From Phoronis australis (Eukaryota; Phoronida; Phoronidae), in assembly GCA_002633005.1 (NCBI GenBank), contig NMRA01000216.1, positions 530,441 to 594,440 of the forward strand: a stretch of DNA of 64,000 nt, given 5' to 3'. The notes beneath the pieces were generated by a model. The model saw nothing but the letters and a program-made list of their open reading frames with translations, did not search any database and was not told the origin of the DNA. Made by a program: the position numbers and the translations under genes. Below are positions 53,701-62,200 of the stretch, in pieces. How positions within the stretch are numbered: position 1 is the stretch's first letter; every line of letters starts with the position of its first letter.

Positions 53701-56700
53701 GATCACCTGTACATTTGCACAGATTGTATTCAGTTGAGACTGCCAAGGAGGGACAATGAATAAATTTCATTTGACAAAATCCATATTGATACTGTCTCAG
53801 GGACCATCCATTATGAAGCAGCGTGCTTTCTTTCTGAGTTCCTTATCTCTCAATTAAGTTCCACTAATCAAGTTTGGTCATGCCATGCACACCATCAGCT
53901 TGTTGCATAGACAACTAGGCCCCCTCCTAAGAATACCACTGAGGCGACATTCCTGATTAGTTTCCATTGTCTTATTAGATTACAACCAATTTCATGGTTT
54001 ATTGGACAGTCAGTTGCATTAATTCACAGGTTGTTGCACCAAATAAATAACTGGCATCACACTTTGATTCAGTTAAGCTTTGTGTGTGGATCGACTGTCC
54101 GGAAATTTATTCCTAAGGTATCAAGTGTGGGTCCGGTAAATTTCATTTAGGAAATGGTGGCCCGGCAATGTTCAACTTTGCTCTTTGTTGACGTGATGAG
54201 AAGCCGTTTCTCCCGTGACCCAGTCCAAAGTTGTTGGCCAGAAATAACTTTTACAACCATCCAGTTATCTGGCGACATCTGTGACTACACCACGGGAATT
54301 CAACAGATAGCCTGCATCTATCTCCACTCAGCAGTAACGATCACTGTCACTTGGGGTGCTATCAGATACCATTTACAGCCCTCCTGGCCCTAAGTAGCTC
54401 TTGTACGCCTAGACCCAGTGCACTTGACTAGCAACCAGCGTCACTTTTATGTTGATTAATAAGTGAGTGATATCTTGTCTATTGTGTTGTGATGATCATG
54501 TTGTGACAGCCTGCACCTGACACTGAACTCCATCCTGCCTCATCTCGCCAATCAAATATGATGGGGCGTGTTTCTTAGTGACTGGGACCTCACTTGCTTC
54601 CCCCAAGTGTCTGTGGGTATCAATTACTATGTTTTGCCTGGACAAGCATTGCAGCCTTTGTTTGAATTACAGTGATGGGTAATATTGGGATGTCATTATT
54701 CAGGCTTTCTATCATTCGTGCCTTCTACAATTATGCAATATTTAATTGCATTGTTTCTTTTGTTTTGCAGAAGAGAAGAAGTTCCCATGCGAAGAATGTG
54801 GCGAAATGTTTCGGTCGAAAGTGGCTCTGCGTCGTCACCAGACGTACGTCTGTAACAACCATAATGCTATCTTCTCTACAATCAATAAAGATTTCCGTGG
54901 CGACAGCACAGAGGCCCTACAGAACCACAAAGATGTCAGGTAGGTTATTAGTGTGTGATATAGAACTGTGCTTTTTAGAATGTTACAATTGATTCCTTTT
55001 TATGTGAAACTCCACGATACAGAAATTCACTGTATGATATCTTCTAATAAGTTAAAGCTAGGTAACTTAATTACATGTATGGTGCAGGGCTAGAAATATC
55101 CTCTTTTAACGGGATTTCCTTGTTTGGGTTTTCATTTCCTCTTATTTGATTTCCACTTTCCTCTTTTTTATTAGTATTTTGACTTTATTCTTTTATTATT
55201 ATTTTGACTTTATTCTTTTATTATTATTTTGACTTCATTCATGTAAAAACGTTTATTTCAGTTAAATTTTTCAACACAAAAAAATCTTTCTATCACACAA
55301 GCCTTATTTGGGGAAAAATACATCATATAAAAAATTTCCTCTTTTTTATCTTTCCAAGACCTGATGGTGATTGTTTACCTATTTAGCACACAATATGGTG
55401 GACAAGTGAAATTTTTGTACAACAGCATTTGATTAAATTTCTATTATTCAGAGCAAACTAATTAGCCTCTTAAAAATAGAAAACACAATTTTTACAATTA
55501 TTTTTTGTTGGAAATAAATTGTATAAGTGTTATGCATGTGTTAATCTCATGTTGTATATTATGTAAAATTTTGTGGTATTATTTTATTATAATTTTATAT
55601 TTATTTTTCAGTAGTTGTGATGACAGAAGTCAGAGTGATGAAGAAGAAGCAGGTGAACTTGTGGTAAGTAAATAGTCGCTTTCAATTTTTATCCTTGGAG
55701 TTTTGAAAATTATTATGATTCATTACCTGTACGTTGCTGGTAATTTCACAACCTATAGTTTACACATTTCATGAAAGTGGTAAATCTTCCTCAGTTTAGA
55801 ACACAACTTGGTGGAATCCTATTTGATTTCTAATCAAATATAAGAAAGAAAAAAGGAAGAGAATTTCATTTCATTCAGCTCAGCTTGTGATGTACAAATG
55901 TCTCTAAGCAACACTTGGTGAAATTCTGAACATGCTATGAGGTTTTGAAACACAAGTAATAATTTTTGCTATTCTGTTTGATTTTGTTGGACTTTAAATC
56001 AAGCCCAAAGTTAAAGTGCAGAAGGAAATCCTAATTACTCTTTTTACGTGTGCTTTATGCACTTTTTCACTGTTTTATTGGTTACTGAATCATTTCCTCT
56101 TTTGTTGTTTGTCTAGAAAAATTCGGTACCTAACAATGCCTCGTTTTTATTTTCAGGGCATGCAACACATCCCCGGCCGCACGTATGCCTGCGAACACTG
56201 TGACAAAGTGTTTACTGACCCCAGTAACCTGCAGAGACACATCCGTAGCCAGCATGTGGGGGCACGGTCACACGCGTGTAATGAGTGTGGGAAAACCTTC
56301 GCCACTTCCAGCGGACTGAAACAACACCAGCATATCCACAGTAGCATCAAGCCGTTCCAATGTGAGGTCTGCCTCAAGGCCTATACGCAGTTCTCCAATC
56401 TTTGCCGACACAAGCGCATGCACGCTGACTGCCGACAGCAGATCAAGTGTAAGGACTGCGGCCAAGCCTTCTCCACGGTAACTTCTCTGAGCAAGCATAA
56501 AAGATTCTGCGAGGGAGCTCTGAGGAGCGGTGCTCCATTGGTCTACCCTCCGACCTCATCATCACCATTGGAGCTGAAGTCACCAGTTTCTCCTGTAGTG
56601 ACCTCACCAACCCAGGTGTCACCTCTCGCTGCTTCATACATGAATCACCTTTATGGAATGCGCCCGCCATTTCCTGCCTTCTTTCCTCCCATTGGACTGG

Positions 56701-57926
56701 GTTTTCCTGGGTTCCCCGCTCACCCGCTTGCTGGGTTTGTTCCAGGAGCCCTTGGTGCTGAAGCTGCCAAGTTTTTCCCACACAGTTTACTACCGTCAGG
56801 CCTAGAACAGAAGATCAAGTCTGAACCTCTTGACAAAGTGCCAATGAGACGTTTAGGCTCAGAGGTGTCCGAAGGAAGCGATGTGTCTGAAACCAGTGCC
56901 GGAATGAGCGACAATGACTCCATTTCTGGCTCTGACAGTGATAGCTGTCATGACAGAAAACGCAAGTTAGTCATCGATGAATCGATGCAGTCAGACCGTA
57001 AATCAACTCCAAAGCCAGTCGATGATGATCAACCACTTGATCTCAGCAAGAAGTCTCCTAAGCTAGAAGAGCAGCCAGAATCCAATGAGAGAAAGACGCA
57101 CATCTTCGGTGTGAAGAAGGAAGATATACCCAGCCCGACACTTCACTACGCATTTCCGTTCCCTGCACTGATGATGGATCCGGCAGCATTGAAAGACAAG
57201 CTACCTTCATTGCCAGATGCCACCAAGCTAATGCATCAGTTTGCTCCGCGTTTTCCTCTGGCAACCCCAGCTTTCACGGCCATGAACCACTTGGCGATGA
57301 TGCGCGCTGCCGAGACCCAACAGAAGTCATCGCCAACTTCTCCTGGACTGAAGGTGAACAAGACAGCAGAGCACTTCCACTATACTCCTGGCTCCAACAA
57401 GATGAAGGAGCGCTACTCCTGCAAGTTTTGCGGAAAGGTATTCCCACGCTCCGCTAACTTGACGCGTCATCTGCGCACACACACTGGTGAACAGCCATAC
57501 AAGTGCCAGTACTGTGAGCGCTCGTTCTCGATCTCGTCGAATCTACAGCGTCATGTGCGCAACATTCACAACAAGGAGAAGCCATTCAAGTGCCCGCTTT
57601 GTGACCGTTGCTTTGGCCAGCAGACAAACCTTGACCGCCACTTGAAGAAGCACGAGTCCGAAGGCCCCAATGTGATGGACTCGCCGACTTCCCTCGATGA
57701 AAAGGATGAAGCGTACTTCTCCGAAATCAAGAATTTCATTGCCAGGTCACCCGTCAACAAAAGTCCAGTTACCACATCCAATGGCACGAGCCCCGTAGAT
57801 GGCAGTAGCGAAGAGTCCGAATCAGATCACAAACGATTACGATTAAGTGCAGCAGAGCATCTGAGCAACAATGAAATGGACTCTTTTAACATGAAATCGG
57901 GACTAACTCCTTTAGCATGTTCATAG
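5734..57926 (+). CDS. PRDM16/MECOM homolog: PRDM3/PRDM16 (MECOM-type) PR-domain zinc-finger transcription factor, seven coding exons
   Basis: Joined coding segments are 5734-5770, 30234-30508, 49266-49400, 52221-52341, 54771-54939, 55612-55663 and 56157-57926, giving 852 residues. Order of parts: basic start [14 protein letters not shown] domain about residues 60-180; C2HC finger 1 at 196-217; acidic linker; fingers 2-5 at 273-296, 302-324, 330-352 and 359-381; Pro-rich region; acidic Ser/Asp stretch; CtBP-binding PLDLS at 556-560; fingers 6-8 at 683-705, 711-734 and 740-762; acidic 90-residue tail. This order is specific to the PRDM3/PRDM16 subfamily: chromatin-bound regulators and H3K9 methyltransferase-related proteins acting in the nucleus with CtBP corepressors. 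Drosophila hamlet and C. elegans egl-43 are the known invertebrate relatives. The protein is shorter than human MECOM or PRDM16 (over 1,000 residues) and lacks two N-terminal fingers. Methyltransferase activity is inferred from the family only. The family call is near certain; one-to-one orthology to MECOM versus PRDM16 is not meaningful for a pre-duplication gene. Confidence 0.95.
8931..9123 (+). repeat. Direct repeat pair (28 bp, 165 bases apart)
   Basis: 8931-8958 and 9096-9123 share TTGTGGATAGATCATTCCAAGCGCTAT-type sequence with four differences. Related weaker blocks (…TCAAATTTGGTATGTAAATAGATC…) follow near 9345, suggesting an old degenerate array with units of very roughly 120-165 bases. 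The class is unknown. Confidence 0.45.
15280..15349 (-). tRNA. tRNA-like relic (pseudo-tRNA or tRNA-derived SINE head)
   Basis: On the - strand a 70-base segment starts GCTTGGA and ends TACAAGC, which pair at six of seven positions like an acceptor stem. It contains TAGCTCAGTTGATGA, a good A-box/D-arm match, and GGTTCAGAGAC, a poor B-box. The anticodon and T stems do not pair well, so it is not a working tRNA gene. It could also be chance. Confidence 0.25.
21811..22042 (+). repeat. Minisatellite, 8 units of 29 bp
   Basis: Eight head-to-tail units, each exactly 29 bases (starts 21811, 21840, 21869, 21898, 21927, 21956, 21985, 22014), total 232 bp. Each unit contains ACACTGTGTAGGCCTGGCCT followed by CA(A/T)CCAATG. 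Units 1 and 6 share a T variant, unit 5 has two changes and unit 8 has one. No spacers intervene, so it is not a CRISPR-like array. It sits in intron 1. Confidence 0.97.
25660..25870 (+). repeat. Dispersed repeat family A, copy 2
   Basis: It contains TTTTATGAGAGTAAAAGGCCTAAAT, then CAGCTAAACAGGGCAAGACTCAGCTTTAATA, which match the right halves of the copies at 4690, 39890 and 49500. Further left, CTGATGATTTCCATGCTCTTG matches the block CTGAAGGTTCTAATGTTCTTG at 49577. The copy lies in intron 1 of the PRDM3/16 gene. Confidence 0.55.
26871..26882 (+). repeat. Poly-G run of 12 bases
   Basis: A homopolymer followed by AGGG lies in intron 1. No linked element is recognised. Confidence 0.95.
27370..27535 (+). 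repeat. Dispersed repeat family B, copy 1
   Basis: The segment shares an ordered run of blocks with the reverse complement of 63640-63830: GTCCAAATTT, AACTT(T/C)GGA, CATCATATCTC, ACTTTCAG(A/G)TACTGTGCTTT, GAGGGGCT and AAAAATAGGACTT. It is an interspersed repeat of unknown class in intron 1, without obvious coding capacity. Confidence 0.6.
30234..30508 (+). CDS. PRDM16/MECOM homolog: PRDM3/16 coding exon 2, start of PR domain
   Basis: The acceptor is a pyrimidine-rich tract ending CAG at 30233 and the donor is GTAAGA at 30509. The exon carries two bases completing the exon 1 codon plus 91 codons. It begins with an acidic, Ser/Gln-rich leader, then the subfamily hallmark [18 protein letters not shown] and the first part of the PR domain ([21 protein letters not shown]). 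It ends CAWE in phase 0, the same place where the human MECOM exon is cut as I know it. The open frame upstream of 30234 is intron read-through and is not included. Confidence 0.93.
34706..35131 (+). repeat. 15-bp minisatellite, 13 good units plus a degenerate tail
   Basis: 34706-34900 holds 13 consecutive 15-base units of the type CTCCTACAGGTTGTG, followed by decayed units (GGTTGTTCCCCTTTAG, GGTTTTGCCCCTACAG and so on) up to about 35131. Because 15 is a multiple of 3, every frame is open and gives fake repeat peptides (Cys-Ala-Pro-Thr-Gly on +, Arg-Ser-Thr-Thr-Cys on -). It lies in intron 2. Confidence 0.95.
35372..35722 (-). other. ATG-started open frame of 116 codons, unknown
   Basis: The frame is in intron 2 just beyond the 15-bp minisatellite, on the - strand. 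It has an ATG, a Gly/Ser-rich middle and a His/Tyr-rich stretch ([11 protein letters not shown]). No domain is recognised, no splice context is evident, and part of it comes from a C-run repeat (two CCCCCCTTC blocks at 35594-35620). It is probably not a gene. Confidence 0.12.
36707..37432 (-). pseudogene. Unrecognised decayed coding-like segment
   Basis: On the - strand an open stretch of 191 codons (37282 to the stop at 36707) continues, past one TGA at about 37285, into a further ~46 open codons upstream to about 37430. The composition looks protein-like (for example [16 protein letters not shown] and [17 protein letters not shown]) and is unusually long for this AT-rich intron. I do not recognise the family. 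The frame lacks a clear ATG start, so it is best read as a relic of a mobile element or processed gene inside intron 2. Chance is possible. Confidence 0.35.
39890..40250 (+). repeat. Dispersed repeat family A, copy 3, with inverted halves
   Basis: The left half (ACGACAAGAACATCGAACCCATCAGCAACT at 39924 onward) reads as the reverse complement of the block AGTTGCTGAAGGTTCTAATGTTCTTG at 49574, while the right half (GAATTCTAT, then TTTTATGAGAGTAAAA) reads forward. This fold-back layout suggests a MITE with long internal inverted repeats. It contains the 41-bp tandem duplication at 40100-40181. Confidence 0.5.
40100..40181 (+). repeat. Perfect-length tandem duplication, 2 x 41 bp
   Basis: 40100-40140 and 40141-40181 are the same 41-base unit, differing at one base (ATTACG versus ATTATG). 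It lies inside repeat family A copy 3 and is recent compared with its host repeat. Confidence 0.95.
49266..49400 (+). CDS. PRDM16/MECOM homolog: PRDM3/16 coding exon 3, middle of PR domain
   Basis: The acceptor TTGATTTTCAG ends at 49265 and the donor GTAATA starts at 49401. The exon has 45 codons, phase 0 at both ends. It encodes the central PR-domain strands: [19 protein letters not shown] and [10 protein letters not shown] correspond to the family pattern with a D-A-S, W-L/M-K-Y-I/V-R and a Q-x-x-D-Q end. The boundary after D-Q matches the vertebrate intron position. Confidence 0.93.
49401..52220 (+). other. Intron 3 of PRDM3/16 (2.8 kb)
   Basis: Donor GTAATA, acceptor TTTAAG, phase 0. It holds repeat family A copy 4 near its left end. 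Nothing else is recognised. Confidence 0.9.
49500..49725 (+). repeat. Dispersed repeat family A, copy 4
   Basis: It sits about 100 bases after exon 3, in intron 3. Matching blocks to copies 2 and 3: GAATTCTATCTGG, GTTATGACTCTGATTTTGTGAG followed by GCAAAAGGCCTA, and AGCTAGCTTAACAGTAGGAAATGCAGGTTT. All are diverged, so this is an old insertion. Confidence 0.5.
52221..52341 (+). CDS. PRDM16/MECOM homolog: PRDM3/16 coding exon 4, end of PR domain
   Basis: The acceptor TTTAAG ends at 52220 and the donor GTAAGT starts at 52342. The exon has 40 codons plus one G of a split Glu codon (phase 1). [21 protein letters not shown] is the closing SET-like segment with the I-x-P-G-E-E-L/M-L-L core, followed by a YPE(G/H)-type linker before the first zinc finger. 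The neighbouring intron sequence is AT-rich and clearly non-coding. Confidence 0.93.
52342..54770 (+). other. Intron 4 of PRDM3/16 (2.4 kb)
   Basis: Donor GTAAGT, acceptor TTTTGTTTTGCAG, phase 1. It lies between the PR domain and the first zinc finger, the place where vertebrate MECOM can start a PR-less isoform. I see no clear promoter or extra start exon here. Confidence 0.9.
54771..54939 (+). CDS. PRDM16/MECOM homolog: PRDM3/16 coding exon 5, zinc finger 1
   Basis: The acceptor is TTTTGTTTTGCAG, ending at 54770; the donor is GTAGGT at 54940. The first two bases complete Glu, then come 55 codons and two bases of a split Ser codon (phase 2). The finger is C-x2-C-x12-H-x4-C ([10 protein letters not shown]...HQTYVC), a C2HC form that also closes with Cys in vertebrate finger 1. 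It is followed by a conserved-type linker with [12 protein letters not shown], recalling the FS-x-V/I-x-x-DF segment in MECOM. Confidence 0.92.
55176..55240 (+). repeat. 25-bp tandem repeat, 2.6 units
   Basis: Units start at 55176, 55201 and 55226; the first two are the same (ATTTTGACTTTATTC then TTTTATTATT) and the third is partial with one change. It lies in intron 5, in AT-rich DNA. Confidence 0.9.
55612..55663 (+). CDS. PRDM16/MECOM homolog: PRDM3/16 coding exon 6, acidic mini-exon
   Basis: This is a 52-base exon. One base completes Ser, then 17 codons read [17 protein letters not shown] before GTAAGT at 55664 (phase 0). The acceptor is a long T-rich tract ending CAG at 55611. The phase links exon 5 (phase 2) to exon 7 (phase 0) exactly, which is the main support; the sequence itself is low in specific motifs. 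In vertebrates this place is followed by fingers 2 and 3, which are not seen here. Skipping it would leave a frameshift between exons 5 and 7. Confidence 0.82.
56157..57926 (+). CDS. PRDM16/MECOM homolog: PRDM3/16 terminal coding exon 7: seven zinc fingers, PLDLS motif, C terminus
   Basis: The acceptor TTTTTATTTTCAG ends at 56156; the exon has 589 codons to TAG at 57924-57926. It starts [15 protein letters not shown] and contains four fingers of the N-terminal cluster (…[13 protein letters not shown], …SSGLKQH, …[22 protein letters not shown]…HKRFCEG). Then follow a Pro/Phe-rich stretch, IKSEP (residues 483-487, a sumoylation-type psi-K-x-E site), a Ser/Asp-rich stretch, [11 protein letters not shown] for CtBP and VKKED (a second sumoylation-like site). 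The last three fingers ([33 protein letters not shown]) and [14 protein letters not shown] close the protein. In vertebrates this part is spread over many exons; here it is one. Any frame upstream of 56157 is intron read-through. Confidence 0.97.
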   Translation, partial: GMQHIPGRTYACEHCDKVFTDPSNLQRHIRSQHVGARSHACNECGKTFATSSGLKQHQHIHSSIKPFQCEVCLKAYTQFSNLCRHKRMHADCRQQIKCKDCGQAFSTVTSLSKHKRFCEGALRSGAPLVYPPTSSSPLELKSPVSPVVTSPTQVSPLAASYMNHLYGMRPPFPAFFPPIGLGFPGFPAHPLAGFVPGALGAEAAKFFPHSLLPSGLEQKIKSEPLDKVPMRRLGSEVSEGSDVSETSAGMSDNDSISGSDSDSCHDRKRKLVIDESMQSDRKSTPKPVDDDQPLDLSKKSPKLEEQPESNERKTHIFGVKKEDIPSPTLHYAFPFPALMMDPAALKDKLPSLPDATKLMHQFAPRFPLATPAFTAMNHLAMMRAAETQQKSSPTSPGLKVNKTAEHFHYTPGSNKMKERYSCKFCGKVFPRSANLTRHLRTHTGEQPYKCQYCERSFSISSNLQRHVRNIHNKEKPFKCPLCDRCFGQQTNLDRHLKKHESEGPNVMDSPTSLDEKDEAYFSEIKNFIARSPVNKSPVTTSNGTSPVDGSSEESESDHKRLRLSAAEHLSNNEMDSFNMKSGLTPLACS

Positions 57927-59250
57927 GTGTTAAAGATATAATGCGGACGTCATGTGAGTGTGAGACTTTGTGATATTTAGTACAGTCGAGTGCTGTGTTA
58001 GCAATTAATGTATTATGGTATATCGTGTGTAATTTGCCTCTACATGAACACCTTTGTTTGTACTCCCTGTTGTAATAGGCCTAATGCATTCAGTATTACA
58101 GGATATTTGTACCTCATGCATAGAAATGCAACTAAGCTGCGTGCCTTCAAAATCTGATATTATTTTTGTTGCAAATGTTTCAATTAGTCTGCGATAATAT
58201 AAAGTTGGCTTCAGAAAAAAATGAATTACTTGCGATAGACTGATCAACTTGTGCATTTATCTAAGTACAGTTAGATTTAGAACATGTAAATGAGTTTTAC
58301 GCTTCTTATGTATAGGTTTGTCAAAGAACGTGGAAATTTCTTTCCTAAACTACTGTTAAATAGTGTGGCTGTTATTATTGATGACTATACTTTGCTTCTG
58401 TATATGTTGTGCTAAAGCACAGTTGGGAGAACTCCTGTCTCATAGTGTATTTAAAGTGAAAGGACGACCAGATTGAGTTGAAAATCTCCAGTTGGCCTTT
58501 TATTGTGGTTGTATAATAGCGATGTGTAGAGCACAGGAAGGGATACAGTTGTGTCCTCAACAGATATATTAGTGTGATCTGCTCACAATGTTACCGGGGC
58601 ATGCAAAATTACTACTCATCTTGTGACTTGGGTGTGTTTGAGCGTATCCTGAATTTTATTTATTTTTATTAACATACAAACATGTATACACATAACTTTC
58701 ATTACTGTGACATGCCGTTTCAATGCGGTTGATTTTGCATGAGTAGTTTTTTGACTGAAGATTTATTGCAGATCATTTGACATGGTTTGTGCACAACCAA
58801 AGATTTCTGGCCAAGCACATTTACAGCTGAAGCTTTAAGACTTATTTTTGCATTTTTGGAATTATTATTTTTCATCCACCTATTATCGTATTTGTTTATA
58901 ATTTGCTGTGATTTTTATTACTGTTAGATCATGTGCCAAGCCTAACACGGGTGAATTAATGTCTTGCACCTTATTTTTTCATCAATGGCCATTTGTAGTG
59001 GCGTCTTTGTAATGAAAGGAGGTACTTAATTTGAGTGGGACCAAATATGACATATCGATCATGTGTGGTGACTTGGAAATGTATAAGGATATTGAAAACA
59101 GGTGGAAAAATTATTGTTCTTATGTTATGTGAAAAATTGCATTGTGACTTGAATGTGTGCCAGTTTGAAGATTTATTTTGAGTGTTCCATAGATTGTTTG
59201 ATCTTGTTTGGTGAGATTGATAAAAAATAAATTGATATGAAATAATTATC
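57927..59250 (+). other. Probable 3' UTR of the PRDM3/16 gene
   Basis: The stretch follows the stop at 57926 and is AT-rich, with no open frame of note. A canonical AATAAA stands at 59226-59231, followed by a T-rich stretch (TCTTTCTTTTTTAATATT at about 59250), as expected for cleavage and polyadenylation. Later AATAAA hexamers near 59607 and 59685 could give longer forms. The end is therefore inferred, not seen. Confidence 0.55.
59226..59231 (+). terminator. Candidate polyadenylation signal AATAAA
   Basis: AATAAA lies 1.3 kb after the PRDM3/16 stop codon, with a T-rich downstream element within about 20-30 bases. It is the first AATAAA I find after the stop. Alternatives lie near 59607 and 59685. 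Confidence 0.5.
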
Positions 59251-62200
59251 TTTCTTTTTTAATATTATTCAAGACAGACAGCACATAAAATGCTCGACTT
59301 TAATTAATGTATGAATTTGCAGAAGTGTATTAAAAACTACTGGTCAATATACATTACCAGCAAGTAAGGAGTTTGTTAAGCATGATTAACTTATCAGAGC
59401 TGAGTGTGGTTCCCTGTGTAGGTCTTCGACACATTCACTTCCTGTCAAGATTAAGGTCACAAACAGGTAACAGAATTGGTACTACACTAATAGTGTGCCA
59501 GCAAACACCGGTTTCAAGTTCTGGTCTCAATCGAAACCACTGTGAGGCACTGTCACTAAACATCAGCATGAAGTACACGTAATATGACGTCCATGATGAA
59601 AAAACAATAAAATGTTACAAATTTTAGGTGCACATGTCCTTAAATGCTCTCTTGGAGATTTATAGCTAAGAGATAGCTATGTAATAAAAAGATAAAAAAA
59701 GATCTCTGCTTTTTCCTAGGTGAACAGGATTGCACGAGTTGCAGCAACTATGTTGAGACTGCTTGTATATGTATGTAGCTATGTATAGAGTACACACGTT
59801 CAGTTATACGATGATTTCCGTGGGACATCCCATTACGCGCAATGGAAAATTGACGCCTAACACCTCTCGATTTCTGTTGTTATATTGTGCTCAGAATAGA
59901 ACTCCAAGGTGTTAATTTTGGCTCAATAAACCACTTCAGCCTTGTTTTATCTTACTTTGAAGTTGATCACTTTTTAGGGGCTAAAACAGAGCTCAATATA
60001 ACTCCAATAGCAAATGCCCGATCCAAAAATAAATCAACTGATTTCTGAAATTTATTGATTATAAAACAACCGGGGTTACAGAAGTACCTGTTAAGCCATC
60101 TCAGAAATATGCCGAGGTCAGACACTTACAGGGCTCCTGCCTTTTGAGAACCAGGTTTCTCTACTGAATAACAAAATCCAGGACCCCTAGAAGGCTGCAC
60201 GTGACTATCGTTGATATCAATACAAACAAAACATCCCCGAGACGCAAGACAAATACTTCAAATTATCACAGTTTAAACACATTTCACACACTTTTATCCC
60301 ATACGCGTTGAATCAGTCTAGTGCAATATGGCCATGTGGGCGTATTCACCTACCGCACTACTTCAACAGTGCCCTATGACATAAAAGTTCATAAGGTAGG
60401 TCAATGTCGATTCGACGTCGTTAGCGGGTTCGATCATCAAACTATCCAAAAATAGTTTAAAGTAATACAATTGCAGCAGTATAAATAACACTCAAAATCC
60501 AATCAGGTCTCAAACGTAACGTCTGCTACAAAAGTGCTTATTATACGACACTTCTGTCTTAGTTTTCAATTGCTAAATATGATATCGTCTGCAACTCAAG
60601 CGCTGATTCCTTGGTAACTACAATATCAAATATTGTTGTTATTTAACTATGTTCAGGAAATGTTACAAGTTCGATGCACAATTGTTTTCATCAGTATTAT
60701 CTCTTTTCAAGTAACAAATCGTTACATTTAAAACTGTTTCTTTTCCTAAAGAAAACTTGTAACCTAACACAAGTGTATACATATAGGATGTGATCTGCCA
60801 GTGAACAGTCTGAGTGAAGTATTTTAAAAATCTGCCAAAAAATGGAGGAAACTTAGGAATTCGAAGCGTATGGGATAAATGCAAAACATACCTCGATTGC
60901 TGGTACCGATGAAGTAATATCCACTTGACATTATTCCGCAATATCGACAGAGATTGACGGTTGAGTTACATACGCGAAATAATGTCTCGTGGGATTTTAC
61001 TCCATCTATGCCACTCTCGGTACGTTTTGTGTATATACTTAAGGCCAAAAAAGCATAGTTGGTTCTGTTTTTTGTTCAAAACTGAGTCGGTGGTGTGGTA
61101 TATTTTGTTGCTTACTTTTTCAAAAAAAGATACTTCTATCAATACCAGCAAAAAGAAAGCAGGATTTTTTCACTCATTGCTGGGCAAATCACGGTGTTTC
61201 AAACACTGCTTACCCTTTGTGCAAAAAAAAAAACACAAGACCATGCTTGAAATTCATACAGTCTCGTGTTTTTGTTTAGTTAGTGAGAACAAGTCTAAAA
61301 ATGCATCCGATAAAGATCAGAACCTACCTACTATGGTGCATTTTTGGTCTAATCCGCACAGCACTATGTTTATGAAGAAGTCTTGCTTCAGTAAGAAAAT
61401 TGTCTCTGCCAAAGGTATGCCCAGAACAGTTTTGAGAAAATGGCCATATAACAGAACAATAAGTAACAGACAATTCAGTGGCAGATTTAGGGGGGGGGGC
61501 CAAGGGGGCCATGGCCACCCCTAAAATTCTGCCAGATACCATTTGGGAGTTCAGATGCGAATTGCTGACTAGCACATGCGCGCACCCGAGGGGGCTCGGG
61601 GGTTGAATAAAGTGAATAAACAATGCATAGGCCCGGAACAAAGTTTACCGTTTTTTTTTAGTCAACAGGTCTGCAAACACAAAATTCGAGACCCATGCAT
61701 CCCCACAATTTAGGCTGGGTGTGCTCATCTGCCGAAATTCTGGTTATTCCTGTGCCCTGGCCCCTCCTAACTCAAAATCCTGGATCCGCCCTGGCAACTG
61801 ATGACAAACTAGTTCTTTGAATATTTTAAAACAATGTGTAACCTATCCCAACGTAGATCATAAATCATAGATTGATTTCCATCTTTGTGTATAACACAAA
61901 GATGCCAAAACCTGCTTTTTGAGAAACAACCTCATGGGAATCTGCAGTGCCCCCTTCAGAGTAACCAAAGGACTAGCATAACACAGAGCACAAGTTCAAG
62001 AGTTATAATCAAATCTCTTGATTTTTGCTATGGGAACACTTAACTGGAGGCAATTCATTTACAGTGGTCCCACATTCTAAGAACTAGGATCTCCACTAAA
62101 TAACGGGCATCAAACTGATTCTCAAAATCCAGGACACTTGTAACAGGTTGTAGGTTCTGAGCAGACAATAAATCAACGCCACAGAGCAGAATCACACAAT

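Larger units (their letters stand above)
54940..56156 (+). other. Introns 5 and 6 of PRDM3/16 (around the mini-exon)
   Basis: Intron 5 is 54940-55611 (672 bp, with a 25-bp tandem repeat) and intron 6 is 55664-56156 (493 bp). Both were read for Cys-x2-Cys finger signatures in all + frames, and none was found, so the exon for vertebrate-type fingers 2 and 3 is not here. Confidence 0.85.

Noticed and set aside
52342-54770. Internal promoter for a PR-less (EVI1-type) isoform
   Set aside because: Known in vertebrates, but no start exon or promoter signature can be shown here from sequence alone.
56016-56156. Hydrophobic N-terminal extension before the exon 7 fingers
   Set aside because: It begins at GTG and is intron sequence with a proper branch/pyrimidine tract and CAG acceptor at 56156.
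60961-61524. 187-codon open frame on the + strand
   Set aside because: It starts at TTG rather than ATG, has no domain or splice context, and runs into the hAT-like MITE; Lys/Ser/Cys-rich composition from AT-rich DNA.
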